The notes beneath the pieces were generated by a model that worked only from the letters and a program-made list of their open reading frames with translations, had not been told where the DNA came from and searched no databases. A stretch of DNA of 64,000 bases, taken from Apricaphanius iberus. Its lineage: Eukaryota > Chordata > Actinopteri > Cyprinodontiformes > Aphaniidae. The position numbers were made by a program, and so were the translations under genes. The stretch spans positions 1,054,001 through 1,118,000 of the forward strand of contig JAPXFQ010002465.1 of the NCBI GenBank assembly GCA_028564705.1, read 5' to 3'. Every line of letters begins with the position of its first letter. The first letter of the stretch is position 1. Of this stretch, positions 35,386-47,639 are shown in pieces.

Positions 35386-35840
35386 ATTAAGCCTAGTTTA
35401 TATTTCTCTGTCTGCATAGATGCGGAGGCACACAACGCCATTATCCTTTGACGCAGGGGCTCTCCATCACTCATGCAACCACGGATGCAGTAGAGCCCAC
35501 TTTTTTAACTATCCTTCAAGCACGAAGGAGAGTGCATCTCTGCGTTTGATCGGCCCAACATCATTTACCCAGAATGGCACTCTATAGTCAATGTAATTAG
35601 TGGTCAATGCAGAGTTTGGACACTACATGCTTTATACTGAAAGGCCAGTTTATTTAATATACTTTCTGCAATTTTGAACAAACAAAACTGACCGCTGTGT
35701 TTGTTTAAATGTGTTTTTAGAGTATTCTATTATCTTCACATGTAATAAAACTTTTCCTGTTTAATTAAAACTCACTTTCTGTCTGCCATAGCTCCTTGAG
35801 AGAATGTGTGTTTACAAGCCGAAGTAAAAAACTAGTTTTT
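35386..35840. mobile_element. MITE family A, copy 2
   Basis: Opens taagcctagtttatatttct, as in copy 1 (16962). It shares the tgtttttagagtatt motif, tgcaattttgaacaaacaaa-like text and the cggcccaacatcat block. The right end (near gccgaagtaaaaaac) is eroded. Confidence 0.55.
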
Positions 35841-36104
35841 TCCTTAGTGTTCTATAACAAATCTCTGGAACAGCTGGATCAGGACCTAGATTAGAGTACA
35901 TGCAAGTAGATTCTATTTATTAGGTGACTTCTGAAGGCACACAGTCATGGTCACAGTTGATTCTATCTAGTGATGTTAGAGTAAAGGAGATTCGATACAA
36001 AAGCACACCACATTTGTTTAGATTTTTATTCGTAAAAAGTGTTGAACGATGTAAAAATGTCCTTCCCCTACATAGTTATCTACCATTTCTTGTTGGCCTA
36101 TGAT

Positions 36105-36720
36105 ATCAAATCCATCCATTGTCGATATAGGGCTGGGCAAGAGAAGGGCTTCACCATGGATAGGTCACCAGTGTTTCTAGGGCAACAAAGAGAATAAAGC
36201 TGAAGATCTTTGCCCGAACCCGGCCCGACTGTTTCGGACTTAGTTTCTATCATTGTCCGCGGACTCGTGTTGGGCTTGGGCTTTAGCGGTCAGCTGATCA
36301 TCTCAATAGTGAGATAATTTATAATAAAGCGCTGCAGTGGGCCACTTACATTATTCAGAATCTACCTGTCAAGATGTTGCATGCACACCGCATGCGTCAT
36401 GATGTGAAAGACGGGCTGTAATCGAGTTCGGGCTTTAATAAGCTGTCAATCAAAATATACTCTTCGGCTTCGGGCTGAACTCTCTCGGGTCGGACCCAAA
36501 CTTTAAGGCCCGATTACAGCTCTAAAAGAATTAAGAGTGATTTAGAGAGACCAATTAACATAACAGCGATGACTCTGGGAGGAAGCCAGTACCCAGAGAA
36601 AACCCATGCATGCACAGGGAGAACATGCAAAATTTTATTAAAGAAGGCCCCAGGTGGGATTCAAACCAAGGACTTTATTGCTTTAAGGCAATAGTGCTAT
36701 CACTCTGTATAATGTAAACA
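36105..36720 (-). mobile_element. V-SINE-type SINE, antisense, split by a MITE
   Basis: On the minus strand the tRNA-like head near 36720 has B-box ggtttgaatccca. The body contains gcatgttctccctgtgcatg and ctctgggtactggcttcctc, and the 3' part past the insertion has ccctagaaacactggtgacc. This is the same layout as the sense copy at 5636. A 328-bp element at 36196-36523 interrupts it. Confidence 0.7.
36196..36523. mobile_element. hAT-like MITE nested in the SINE
   Basis: Short inverted ends aaagctg and cagctct, followed by inverted subterminal GCCCGA-type motifs (gcccgaacccggcccgac on the left, gtcggacccaaac near the right). The 8-bp duplication is aagagaat (36188-36195) versus aaaagaat (36524-36531). 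No coding capacity. Confidence 0.6.
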
Positions 36721-38589
36721 GAGAAACACAGAGTTTGTTTGTAACATGAAAGAAAGGGAACGTGTATGAGGTCTTCTAAATGGTGCTGTACTTATATCTG
36801 TTTTTTTATATTTATAGTTTAGTTATTGAGGTTGCAGGTTGCAGGCCAAGTAAATATAGTGAAGCTTAATTTCACCAATTAGGAGCAGAGGGCTGAAAAG
36901 AGCCTATCTTCTCCAGGTAACCTGGACTTTGCCTTTAATCTGCCTGCTCCCATCTTATCCTCTTAACTTTGCTTCTCTGCATGTGTGTGAGTTGGAGAGA
37001 GAGTGAATGACACAATCGTGGTTCATGACTCTTTCTAGAAGAAGGTAAAGCTTGACTCATGACGGAGCTTAGCAGAGGGAATCATCTGCTTGCTAGCCTT
37101 CTGTCACTGTATCGTCAAAGTGGACGAATCGTTGGGAAATAAAGCCTTTCCTGCAGGATGAAATAGTTTCTCTGAGAAAATTATCCATGGCGCTGAGTTG
37201 CCGTTGCTACATGCAGGCCGTGGCAACAACTGTCTGAGGATGTTCCATGGATAATGGTATGGTATCTCTGCTGCCACTCTGAGAGAGTTGCACCTTTAGG
37301 TGGGTATCAGAGCGGCAGGGTTTCTCCTCTCTGCTGGAAACCTGTTTGTGCTGTCAATTAAATCTGATTTTTATATCTAGAACTGTCTGTCCGTGAGCTT
37401 CGTGTTTGAGTTATGTAATCTTATGTTCCTAAATGTTAAGATATCATCTTCAATACTGACCATTGTAAGCTTTTTACATGGTTAGTCCTCAGTGTATCAT
37501 CATTTTAAGTTTACATAATTGACAGAATCTGATCTTAAGTGTGTCTTTTGAATGTTGAGAGTTGCAGGAGTTCAAGTCTTTGGGCCAGTTGTGAATGTGT
37601 TTAAGATATGTAAGAACCTGGTAAAGTAGATAAGCAGACCGATACTGCATAGAGATGCATCTATCAGAGTTTTGTAGTCAATTCCCGATCTCCATTATTG
37701 TAAAACTTTGTCCTGTGAATGAAATATTTTTAAGAACTTATAAGAAAGATAAAAAATATGTTTGCTACCATGAGCTTGCATTACTTATTCAAATTAGCAG
37801 TAGTTGAAGAGAGAGCAGTCATTGTATATTATATATTCATTATTTTGAACCAAAGACAAAGAGATTTGTAGCTAGAATTCCATGTTAGTAGTTAGTTTTT
37901 AGCTTTACTAAAACGGCTTCCTCCATGTGTAGATTCCTGAAAATCTAGATCCTTACGTCAACTCTGAGATTTCCCAAAGGTTGCCAACATTTCCATATGC
38001 AACATTTTCAATGACAGACAGTGGTTAAAGCAACTATGTGAAGTTTGAGCGTGCGAATGCCTCAATGCCCCATCAGGCCACTGGCGTAACTGCAGCCTGA
38101 ATGGTAAGCTTGTGCATGAGGTGGACAGGCTGTGTGAGAGCTCACTAGAAACTACTGCCGAGACAGTCCCATCCTGGACAATTTACTGATTTGCAGCCAT
38201 GACTTCAGCTGAAGTCATAAATGTTACTGTTGTTACTGTTAGTTGGGGTGTGGGCTGGAGTTTTGCTGCTGCTAAAAGCTGCTCTCTGCTCTGCTGAAGC
38301 CATCCGTCAGTTACCTCTCGCTCTGCGGTTTATGATGGAGATAGCTTACGCTAGACCAGAGTGTGAATGTGCATGACGCCATGCACTGCCCTGGAAAGCA
38401 GTCGGGAAATCTTCTTGTTCGACCCGAACACTCGCTATTTAAATGAATTAACAGGCATATAGAGGCAACCATGATGTAAAGGCCAGGGCTCATTCTGCTG
38501 ACAAGTGCAGTCCTGGAGCATGTATGAGGAAGAATTTTTAAATGTTTATATTTCTATTTGGGGTTAAACTTATGTATAGTCCCTTTGAA
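36721..38589 (+). other. Intron 5 stretch with nothing recognised
   Basis: No conserved coding motif, RNA gene or clear repeat structure was seen. Short open frames on both strands have no recognisable similarity. Confidence 0.5.
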
Positions 38590-39045
38590 GGTGCATTCAG
38601 ACCGCAGGCTTTGTCAGCGTCAAACAACGCTCATAAAGCGACTTGTTCGACGCATATACACAGAAGATACATTTTTAACCTGAAGCTAGCGAAGCTCGTA
38701 GGCGGGCCTTTCTCTGCTGGATGTTTTAAACACTCGCGGATCGTGGTTGGCTAGGCAGCGTCGACGTCGTGCAACGTCACTACAATGAGACGCTCTGATT
38801 GGTTGCCGTGCTGCGTCAACAGCTTTAGGACAGTCAAAAGTTCAACTAGCTGAACTTCTGCGTTACTAGCCTTATGAGCTTTGAAGCTTGAAATGCGGGA
38901 AAAGCTTGAAAAGTTGACGGAGCCAAAGCTCACAAAGCGCCGCAGAGACTGCAACGCTCCTCCAACGCTCCTCCAACGGCCTCAACCGTAGACTTAACAT
39001 GTAATCTTGATGCTGCTGACGCTGACAAAGTCGCTGAATGCAGCA
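38590..39045. mobile_element. Harbinger-like MITE (family B, copy 2)
   Basis: Related to the copy at 31504 through shared interior blocks (gacgcatatacac, aacctgaagc, aggcgggcctttctctgc, gatgttttaaacact, ctagctgaacttctg). The ends ggtgcattcag and ctgaatgcagc are inverted, and ctttgtcagcgtca recurs inverted near the right end. It is longer and more diverged than copy 1, and its TAA duplication is not preserved. Confidence 0.65.
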
Positions 39046-40309
39046 TAAGAGTTTTAAAGGATGAAACGGAACAACATTGTTGGACCCCAATAAGCCTTCC
39101 TGTTATCTGCCAAATCTCCTATTCTCTTTTATGTCTTTATGTCCCTAAATGTTGAAGAAAAAACAGCTTACCTTTAAAAAGCCTCACGTATCTCTGTTTC
39201 ATCAAACTAATTATTTTTCACTGAAAATAGCAGATGGAGGGTTTCTTCCCACAGTAACAGCCTTCATTCCAAACAGTGCGGCTGTGGCTGAGTTGGCAGC
39301 GCTTACGTAATCTGCCGATTTCTCAGTGCATCTCTAAAGTTGTGATGTTGGTTTTCATTACAAAAATCTGAACGTTTTAATAGTGTGACAGATTTAGTTG
39401 TGTAGTATGCTTATGATTTTAGGTCCTGAAAGTTTAGAGGAAGCTGTGATCCATTGGGAGGATGGTGAGTTTTATTGATCTGCCATCGGATGTCAGAACA
39501 ACAATCAGATAGTGATGTTATTATTCCTGTCTTCCAGCAGACACTGTCTTACCTTCCTGTTCACTGAGATTTAAGTCTTTATGCATCCTTTTATGTAGTC
39601 CAGGCTGTGTTGACCACAGAAGACCTATCTGCTTTTTGCTTGTTTTATGATCATCTCCAAGGAGGGAACTACCTTTTTGTTTTTGCTGAGTTTGCAACAT
39701 CCACTGAGCTTTGAGACTGGGAAGTATTTTCCCCCTGCCTCAGTCCATAACCCTCAATAATTTATCAGTCTTCCATCCATTTGTCTGGGCTAGCTCAATA
39801 TAGCTCCCTGAACACTCTACTGTAAATCATTGATTTTGTTCCCAGTGCTCCCTTAGTGCATTTCAGTCAGTCCTTTAGAACCAACAGGAATGCTGCAGTA
39901 AACAGGACAAATGAAAGCATTTTTCAGCCTGTGCAGGGCTGATGTTTACCTCCAGAGCTCAGAATCAGTCCCGCAGGTAGATGTAATGGTCTGTTCTCCA
40001 CCTTTCTGCCTCTTTCAGCCATGCTCATTAGAACCTTTAAGATTAGATACAAACCCTCCAGAAGGTTGTTTTATTGGTCCGTTTGGGAAGTGGGCGTAGA
40101 TTCTGCCAGGAACTGCCTGTAATTTGATTGCATGTCTGTATTTTGACACCTGTCATGCCAACACCTACCGTATCTAGCTCGCTGCTGAATCCTATTACCT
40201 TAATCTGGGGATTAGCATGGGGAAAGGGGGAGACTGGTTCATTGGGTCTGGTAAAGCTTCATACCTGTTCATATGCTCCGGATTCAAATCAATGTTCTCT
40301 TTAATATGA

Positions 40310-41285
40310 TACACCTGTCAGCCATAACATTATGACCACTAACTGGTGAACTGAACTGAACTGTTTGGGATGTATTCCACAGTGCAAAGATTTGAGCTTT
40401 TTACGGACTTCCTTTCAAGCCACAGAATAATAAATATCACAAAGCATCAAAGCAACCAAACACATGCAAAGGCTCAAATGACCTCAAAGTCTCGTACCGA
40501 GGGGCTCAGTGTAAAATCTGTACACAATTATGGAGGATTCAATATTTCACCTCGGTATGGAGGTGGTTCCAACGATGACTGACAACAGCAGCCAGAAAAC
40601 TATGGGATATTCCTCTGTCCAGTAATATTATCCACAGGCACATTTATGACATGTTGAAGGACATGCAGCGACTTAAAAGGATCTTAAAAGATGGCGCACA
40701 GAGAGCCGCGTCAAGCTTGTCTCCTCCCCATATGGGGCGTCTAAACAGCTGAGTGAAAGCAATGTAAGATATTCATACACAGTAATGTGACAGAAAATGT
40801 TATTATTAATGCGGGGACATTTAGAAAGGTTCATAATAAAAAGGTATGCTAAAAGTAATTTGCCTACACTTTGGGGACGTTAACATTTTCTTTAATGTAA
40901 ATAGAGGGAACCAAGATGCAGTAATGGTAATGACCTCATGGGAAACATTGGGTCCACCCATCCATGTGAGTGTTACTTTGATCAATAGCATTCTTGAAGA
41001 CCACGTTCACCCGTTGAAGAAAACTGTATCCCCTGATTGCTTTGGACTCTGTCAGCTTCTATAATGCAACCCAGCTCCACAGCTCAACTTGGAGGTGTTT
41101 GCTCAGGGTCTGAATGCAGACAAGAATTGGTAGGATGTGCGTAACGAATGAATCCAATCCACAGAAGCCTCACTTCAGCTATTCCAGGGCTTAAAGTTAA
41201 CATCCTGGTACTGCCTGCTGCAGCACAGGGCTGATTTATTTATTATTTTACAGTTAGGCTGGTGGTTATAATGTTATACTTGATT
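40310..41285. mobile_element. Mariner-like remnant (tentative)
   Basis: The left end contains gtcagccataacattatgac and the right end the inverted-looking gtggttataatgttatactt. These outer sequences are typical of old fish Tc1/mariner elements. The interior is decayed, with no readable transposase. Confidence 0.4.
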
Positions 41286-42474
41286 AGTAAACAGAAATGC
41301 TTTTTCTTCTCTCTGATTATGCCTGAGAGTTCTTCCCAGCAGATGGTTTTCATGGACTCAGTACTTATCTTCCTTTGACAAGCAGACTCAGTGTGAACTC
41401 ATTAAAACAAGATTTATTTCCACATTATGTTGCAAATATGTAAAAATGCACAGCTTGGCATGTTTGACACCAGCTAGGCAGCACCCCTTTTTATTTTAGG
41501 ATTTTTGATCTGCTTGTTTATCTCATTTTGAAGAGTGAAGCAGGGAATACTGGTTTATTGTAAAAACTGTAGTCCAATACAGACCACACACTGTCAAACA
41601 CAGTTTGATGTCGGCTGTGTTTTACCTTTGGTGCCTTCCTACTGAGGAAGAAAGCTTGTACTTTTTTTTACCTCTAAATATAGAGGGATTTATGAGTTTT
41701 CTTCTTATAGTTTTCTGCTTTGTCAGAAAACCGACTGGAACTGTTTCCCTCCGTATGGATGAAGGTGGAATTATAGAGGGATTATCAGTCTACGTCACTG
41801 CCTGCCTACTGCACGTGTCTTCAGCGGAAAGAGATGTGATCATCTCTTGTTGTGCTGTTGCTTGCACAAATGGTTTTCACTAAAGACAACAAAACAAGTT
41901 GCAGGTTCTATCAAATTTTATCGACTTGTACTCTTTTCAAGGCAAACTATAGATACCTTTGATTGAAAGTTATCTAAAGAGAAGTAATTGGAACGAGCAG
42001 ATGATTAAAAATGCAACAATTTGCGGCATAACATGTTTTATCACTAGATGATAAAACTATTGTAGTGCACTTACAACATCACTGACCAACACTCCAGCTG
42101 CAAGATGACCACAAATGACAATAATAGGGAACCAGAGCTGGCCTATCGTGCTACTAGGCTGCTCGTATATGCTGTGTTGATAAACAAATAATACCTCTAT
42201 TGTGTTTTATTCCTTTAGGTAAAATTATGTTCATTTGAGGAGCATAACAATCTCATGAATTTTAAGTATAGTCAATAATTTACCGCATAAAAATAGCAAA
42301 ATAAGTATTAAATTCCAGTTTCTAACATCAGTCGTAAGTTTTATTACATCAATCAGCTGCGTAATGTCTGCTTTGGAAAACGATGAGAAGATCTTTGATG
42401 ATAAGAGGTGGCAATAAATACATATTCTAAAACTATGATCCATGATCCATTAACTGTCTGATATTCTTCTGCAG

Positions 42475-42606
42475 TGGAGGAGTCTGACATAATAGATTTG
42501 GAGAAGCGCTACTGGCTGCTCAAAGCCCAGTCCAGAACCGGTCGCTTTGACTTGGAAACCTTCGTCCCGCTGGTCTCTCCTCCCATCCACGCCTCACTGA
42601 GTGAAG
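42475..42606 (+). CDS. USP32: USP32 exon 6 (about residues 191-235)
   Basis: Completes the split leucine and encodes EESDIIDLEKRYWLLKAQSR, then TGRFDLETFVPLVSPPIHAS, then LSE, leaving one G of a glycine codon. The match to vertebrate USP32 is almost residue for residue. The acceptor is ttcttctgcag and the donor GAAG|gtaagt. Length is 132 nt, with phase consistent with exons 5 and 7. It forms the entry to EF-hand 2, whose calcium loop is on the next exon. Confidence 0.96.
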
Positions 42607-43130
42607 GTAAGTCCCACCTTCTCAGATATAGACTTCCATGGAATGAGAGCATCTTTAATGCAATCTTTAAAAAGATTAGAAAGTGTGTGTATAGGCCCTA
42701 AAAAAACCTGGGTATGGAAAAATTTGTCTTCATACCCTTTATTCCTTGACCAGTTTTTTAGATGGCACCCCACCCACCCACCTTGTGCCTATATTTTCAA
42801 ACTGGATGGAGAATTCTGGAAATACGCATCTGTAAACAGCATGACATTTTGACATGAAAACGCTATGTAAATCCAGGACCTAATGTCCTTCTGGGGCACA
42901 TTAGAAACCAGTGTTAAACACACGAAGCCTGGACTGACTTCACGGCTTCTATTTAACACTTTTTTTAACTTTGTATAGATATTTGGATCCTGCATGTTCT
43001 TGTTGAACCCAAACTTTGTAACCTTGTGTCATCTCAAGGTTTCAATGTTTGGAACAAAAGTGAATAAGTGCTTCATGAAACCAGAGAGACAAATGTGTTC
43101 CTTTTCTCTCCACAGGAGTCTTTTCTTAGG

Positions 43131-43846
43131 CTGTGTTCACGTCTGAACAGCACAAATCCGATTTTTTTTATATATTTGTTTTTTTATCCAACCTAGATCA
43201 CTTACATATGTGGTGCTAAATCTGATACATATCTCATGTTTTTGAAAACAACTTCAGTCGGAATGCTAGTAACGCATTAAATCCGTTTTGTACATCATTG
43301 ATTGCACACCATCGTCCAGCACCAGTCGTAACTGGTACCCGTTAAGATGATTTTGAAGACGGTACCCATGTTTGTTTCTCAATCAAATCCGGACCCAACA
43401 TGAGCCATTTTTTAAAAACCGAAACGCTAGCCAAGACCCGCACAGTGACAGAATACAGTGATTAAGTCTTTGGAAATGTTTCAGTTTCATAGCGTTCGCT
43501 TACTTTTTTGTTGTCTATCATTTTCACTGATAGATGGGGTCAGAAAATCCTGTCATAATCTATTTAGCATGATGCCCTGGGTACAGTGTCCAGATTGTAG
43601 TGAAGTCAATTAGTCTATTCTGACTGTGCAGGAATTGCTAAACTGCTGCACAAACACCAACATCTGTAGCTAGGAGGTTGTCCTTCCATAAACGGAGCAC
43701 GTTGTGTGCGAGACATCTTGTCTTCTGCGCATGTGGACTGCTCTGTGGCTGTGAACTGTTCATACTATAATGTGTTTGCTGTCCCATTTTTTTTACAGTG
43801 TAAACAACACCACAAAAAAAAATCTGATCTATGTGAACGTAGTCTT
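43131..43846. mobile_element. MITE upstream of exon 7
   Basis: The left end aggctgtgttcacgtctg with a following aaatccgattttttt, and the right end aaaaaaaatctgatctatgt with gaacgtagtctt, form imperfect inverted repeats. They resemble common fish nonautonomous hAT-type ends. It ends only about 150 bp before the exon 7 acceptor. Confidence 0.55.
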
Positions 43847-43993
43847 AAACTCTGGAATCATTTCTGTTCTTCAGCTCCCACACAATTAGCTCAGAATGGT
43901 CTGAACTGTGCAGACAGACTCCGCCCCTCCTGCACTAGTTGGTCTTTATTACAGCATCCAAACAGGATTAATATTTGTCATGCTGTGTTACAG

Positions 43994-44101
43994 GGCTGTT
44001 TCACGCCTTCGATGAAAATCGGGACAATCACATCGACTTTAAAGAGATCTCTTGTGGACTCTCAGCCTGCTGCAGGGGGCCTGTGGCTGAGAGGCAGAAA
44101 T
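43994..44101 (+). CDS. USP32: USP32 exon 7 (EF-hand 2 calcium loop)
   Basis: Encodes GLFHAFDENRDNHIDFKEIS followed by CGLSACCRGPVAERQK. DENRDNHIDFKE is a canonical 12-residue EF-hand loop: acidic or Asn at positions 1, 3 and 5, Ile at 8, Asp at 9 and Glu at 12. It corresponds to about residues 241-252 of the vertebrate protein. The acceptor is tgctgtgttacag and the donor AAAT|gtaagt. Length is 108 nt. Intron 7 behind it is only 209 bp, so the paired EF-hands 2 and 3 lie close together in the gene. Confidence 0.96.
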
Positions 44102-44310
44102 GTAAGTCATGCTGTGTTTCTAACTGCTTATAGACAAGCAAACCTCACAGAGGGTTCAAATAATAATCCAGTCTCCTTATCATAACAGTTGCATGGATTT
44201 CTTTTCTAGCTTTTTGCCTGAAGTCAGTGTTTGGATTGGTGGGCTACAGAAACATTCATGTCAGAATTTTAGCTACTTCCTAAAATTCTTATTTTTATTT
44301 CCCTCTTCAG

Positions 44311-44426
44311 TTTGCTTTAAAGTGTTTGATGTGGACCGTGATGGGGTTCTGTCTCGAGATGAGCTCCATGAGATGGTTGTTGCCTTGCTGGAGGTGTGGA
44401 AGGACAATCGCACAGACACAATCCCT
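44311..44426 (+). CDS. USP32: USP32 exon 8 (EF-hand 3 calcium loop)
   Basis: Encodes FCFKVFDVDRDGVLSRDELH followed by EMVVALLEVWKDNRTDTIP. DVDRDGVLSRDE is a textbook EF-hand loop: D at 1, 3 and 5, G at 6 and E at 12. With exon 7 it forms an EF-hand pair, as in calcineurin-B-like proteins; calcium binding is inferred from the motif. The acceptor is ccctcttcag and the donor CCT|gtgagt. Length is 116 nt, ending in phase 0. Confidence 0.96.
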
Positions 44427-45227
44427 GTGAGTAAACCCTCAGACTGAGAGAGCGTCTCTTCTCCAGGAAATAACGCACGATTCAATGCAAAAATGCAGAT
44501 TACAAATGCCATGAAAATGTTCAGCCTGCTGTTACATAGAAGAGGTTCCACACTTGGAAATATTTTCTAAACGGTAATCCATTTTAATGGCTGCTGTTGG
44601 GATATAACAGTAAAAACTGCCTGCCCTGAAGGTGCAGCTTCAAAAATACTACATTCAGTTTTGATGTCAGTATTCTTCATGTTTGTTTTGAAGTTATTAT
44701 TTGAAACTTTCATTGTTGCACAATGGCTGGTAGCCTGGTAACAAACGCTTAGTGGCCTAGTAGTTTGTGTTTTGGTTTTAGGCTCAAAAAGATCTAAACA
44801 TATGTGAATTTAAGAAGAGGAAATGACCATCAAAAAGTATTTAATTCCAGTAAAAACACAGTACGTTCATAGTTCCTACAAGGCATCGAAAAGTCTTTAG
44901 AAATTAAAAATAAACTGTTTGTTTTTCTCATTTTCTAGATATCATAGAGGCCTGTGCTGTCTGAGTCCTCGAGTTAGTATTAATTTATTGAAAAATGTTA
45001 TTTTCTGCCCAACCATAATAGTAATAGCAATGCTATTAAAAAGTACTGTTTTGGGTCAGTGTTTGAAATTCAGCCCTTGCGCATTGTTCTGAGAGATCAT
45101 TTATCTGACCGCACTAAGGATGCAAATTAAATATAATAATTTTTAAAAGCTAATTGTTATTAGTTGTACAATCGCATAAGATATAACATCTAACATAGTG
45201 TGTGTTGAATTGTATGAGCAAAATAAA

Positions 45228-45545
45228 AGTGAGTTGTTGAGAAGACAGAGAAAACCCCCCAGATCAAAACCTTTGGAGGCTGAATGTGCATAATAATCAA
45301 AACCCTCATCTTCATCTGGCTGTTTCCCTGATTCAGTTTCCCCCATCCATAACCTTACCTTTTCACGTGGATCTTCTTTTTTAGTGACATCTGATCTGTT
45401 CCTTTTTGTTTTCTCTCTGTTTCTATGTTGTAAAAGGGAAATTGTTGAGTGATTGGGCAGCTGAGCCAATTACATGTCAAAAGAAACTGCTAAAATCAGA
45501 GTTCTGCAATGGGTAAAAAATACATCACTAAAATGTTGTTGTCTG
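45228..45545. repeat. Dispersed repeat C, copy 1 (intron 8)
   Basis: About 300 bp clearly related to 61280-61590. Shared blocks include ctttggaggctg, cctcatcttcatctggctgt, ttcagtttcccccat, a ccttttcacgtggatc-like block, and the end ctgcaatgggtaaaaaatac. It has no coding frame with recognisable motifs and its class is unknown. Confidence 0.65.
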
Positions 45546-46801
45546 GGAAGAAGTTTCTTTAATGAGAAATTATTATTTATATGAATATTTCAAACTATCA
45601 GGTACATGACATTAGTTGGGGGTTTGACAGACTTCAGCTAGCAAATACCATGACCATATAATGTAAATGTAAGTAACAGCATGATATTCATGTGCATTTT
45701 TTTTCAAGCTTCGTCGTAAACATCAGGATATGTATACAAATAAAATAAAAATACTCTTAAGTAAAAGACGTTTCCAACATAAATGATAAACTTAATGGTT
45801 TCATTTCTTCATTCTGCTCTTTAATCAACTTCACTGTTGTCACTATCTTCCCATTCAGGATCAAAGTCCAGGCCCATCTCAAAATATTTCAGCAGCAACA
45901 ATATAACATTTGTAGGTGTACATTAAAATGCCACCGTTAAAATAAAAAAATATGATTTTTTTGGTTTTCTTTTTGAACAATGAATGTCCCTTTTAGGATG
46001 AATATAGTAATCAGAATCTTAATACTACTGTGAAGCACTTAAACTGACCACTTTTCTTCTTTAAGAAGCCTTCCATAGTCTGCTGATTGGATTTTTTTTT
46101 TTGGGTGGCATCTTTCTCACACCTCTGGGCAGGAAGAAACCATGATCAGGAGAAGATTACTAATACTTTTTATTATTATTATTACAACTAATATTATTAT
46201 GTGTGCCTGCATAATAAGCAGGCTATATTATTTTCTCAGACATTTGATCAAATATAATATTACTTTACTACTACTATTATCCCTAAATTATTATAATCAT
46301 TATACAACATATAAAGTAGGAATAAAAACGGATTTGCACAGCTAAAAATAAAAAAATAGGCAATACGAGCTGGCATAGTATGGCATCAACGGGCTTTCTG
46401 TGGTTGTAAATCTCTCATTTTCAGTTCATGACACGTTCACAGTGCAGTGGTGGCTACACAAATAAACAGCAAATAATTCTCCCTTATAAACAAACAAAAA
46501 CACTCTCTTACGAATCAGTTTTCACTAATTGAACGCTTGAAGGGAGGACTGAATTACCAAAATGTCGCTCTGCTTTCCGCATTGTCCATTTAGCTGAGTC
46601 AAGAGCCCCATGATAACACTGGGTACAACTTAAGCGGGCGGAAGGATATTAGTTCAGTGCGACCAGCCAAAAGTATATTAAAGGACCGGGCGGAGCAGCG
46701 GAGTTTGAAAGCTAACCCAGTCCACATCGCATTCTGGTGGAGAATAGAGCCGTGTCACAGCGGGACTCATGCTGAAGTGTGAAAGGGAAAATACGATGGG
46801 C

Positions 46802-46850
46802 GTGCTAAAGTCGTGCTAACGGCGTGCTAACGGCGTGCTAACGGCGTGCA
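46802..46850 (+). repeat. 11-bp tandem repeat, about four copies
   Basis: The unit gtgctaacggc is repeated three times exactly, after one diverged copy (gtgctaaagtc) and before a partial one. It lies in a GC-richer block (46560-46960) with GCCGGC-rich sequence at 46890-46935 that resembles a transposon end. Confidence 0.8.
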
Positions 46851-47639
46851 CAGCATTGCGCGGAATCATGTCCTGGTGATAAATTAGTAGCCGGCTGGAC
46901 TTCATTAAGTAGTCGGCTAAATAGCCGGCAGCCGGCGCTTGTGGAAAACTCTGCAGAACAACGTTTTACAGACTTGATATTGTTTTTTGTATCACACTTG
47001 TAAATGGTGGTAGAGAGTCACAATGCTGGAGTTCTATGTAAATATGTATTTTTGATCATCTCTACAGGCCGTATTCATCTGTTTCATATCTGATACTTTG
47101 AATCTGAACAATCTTCTAATAATTAAGCAATTTATTTCAGTAATTCCATTCAAAAAGTGAAACTTGTATATCTGATTCATTCATTACACACAGACTGATA
47201 CATTTCAAATGTTTGCTTAAATTTGACAGCTGACAACTAATGAAAGTCCCAAATTAATTATCTCAGAAAATTTGACTATTTAAAAAAAAGATCAATATTG
47301 AAGATACCTGGTGCCACACTTTAATCAGCTAATTGTCGGCAGTAAGTGTGAGATGTGTTTAGTGAGGAAGGGAAGTAACTCTAGAGATGGATGGCGGGTC
47401 AAGAAGAACTACTAATTTATGTTGATATAAACAATATTGAGTCATCTTATGACTTACAGACACGTTTAATGTTATTGTTTTCATCAAGGTATTATCGCGT
47501 AAGCGCACAACCCTGGAAGGCAAAAATCCACACCGCTATCCAAAGCTGTGCGGTTGTGGTTGAACAATTAGACAAACAAAATAAAACCTGAACCATCTTT
47601 GTGCAGATAATCGAAAATTCACATCAGAAAGCTAACTGT

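Noticed and set aside
43706..44185. 159-codon + strand frame overlapping exon 7
   Set aside because: It is in a different frame from USP32 exon 7 and starts inside a MITE end, so it is a chance frame.
46142..46345. Small Ile/Leu/Tyr-rich frame that looks like a membrane peptide
   Set aside because: It is produced by ATT/TTA low-complexity sequence in an intron.
46802..46850. CRISPR-like or satellite array
   Set aside because: Only four adjacent 11-bp units with no spacers, in a vertebrate intron. It is a minisatellite-like tandem repeat.
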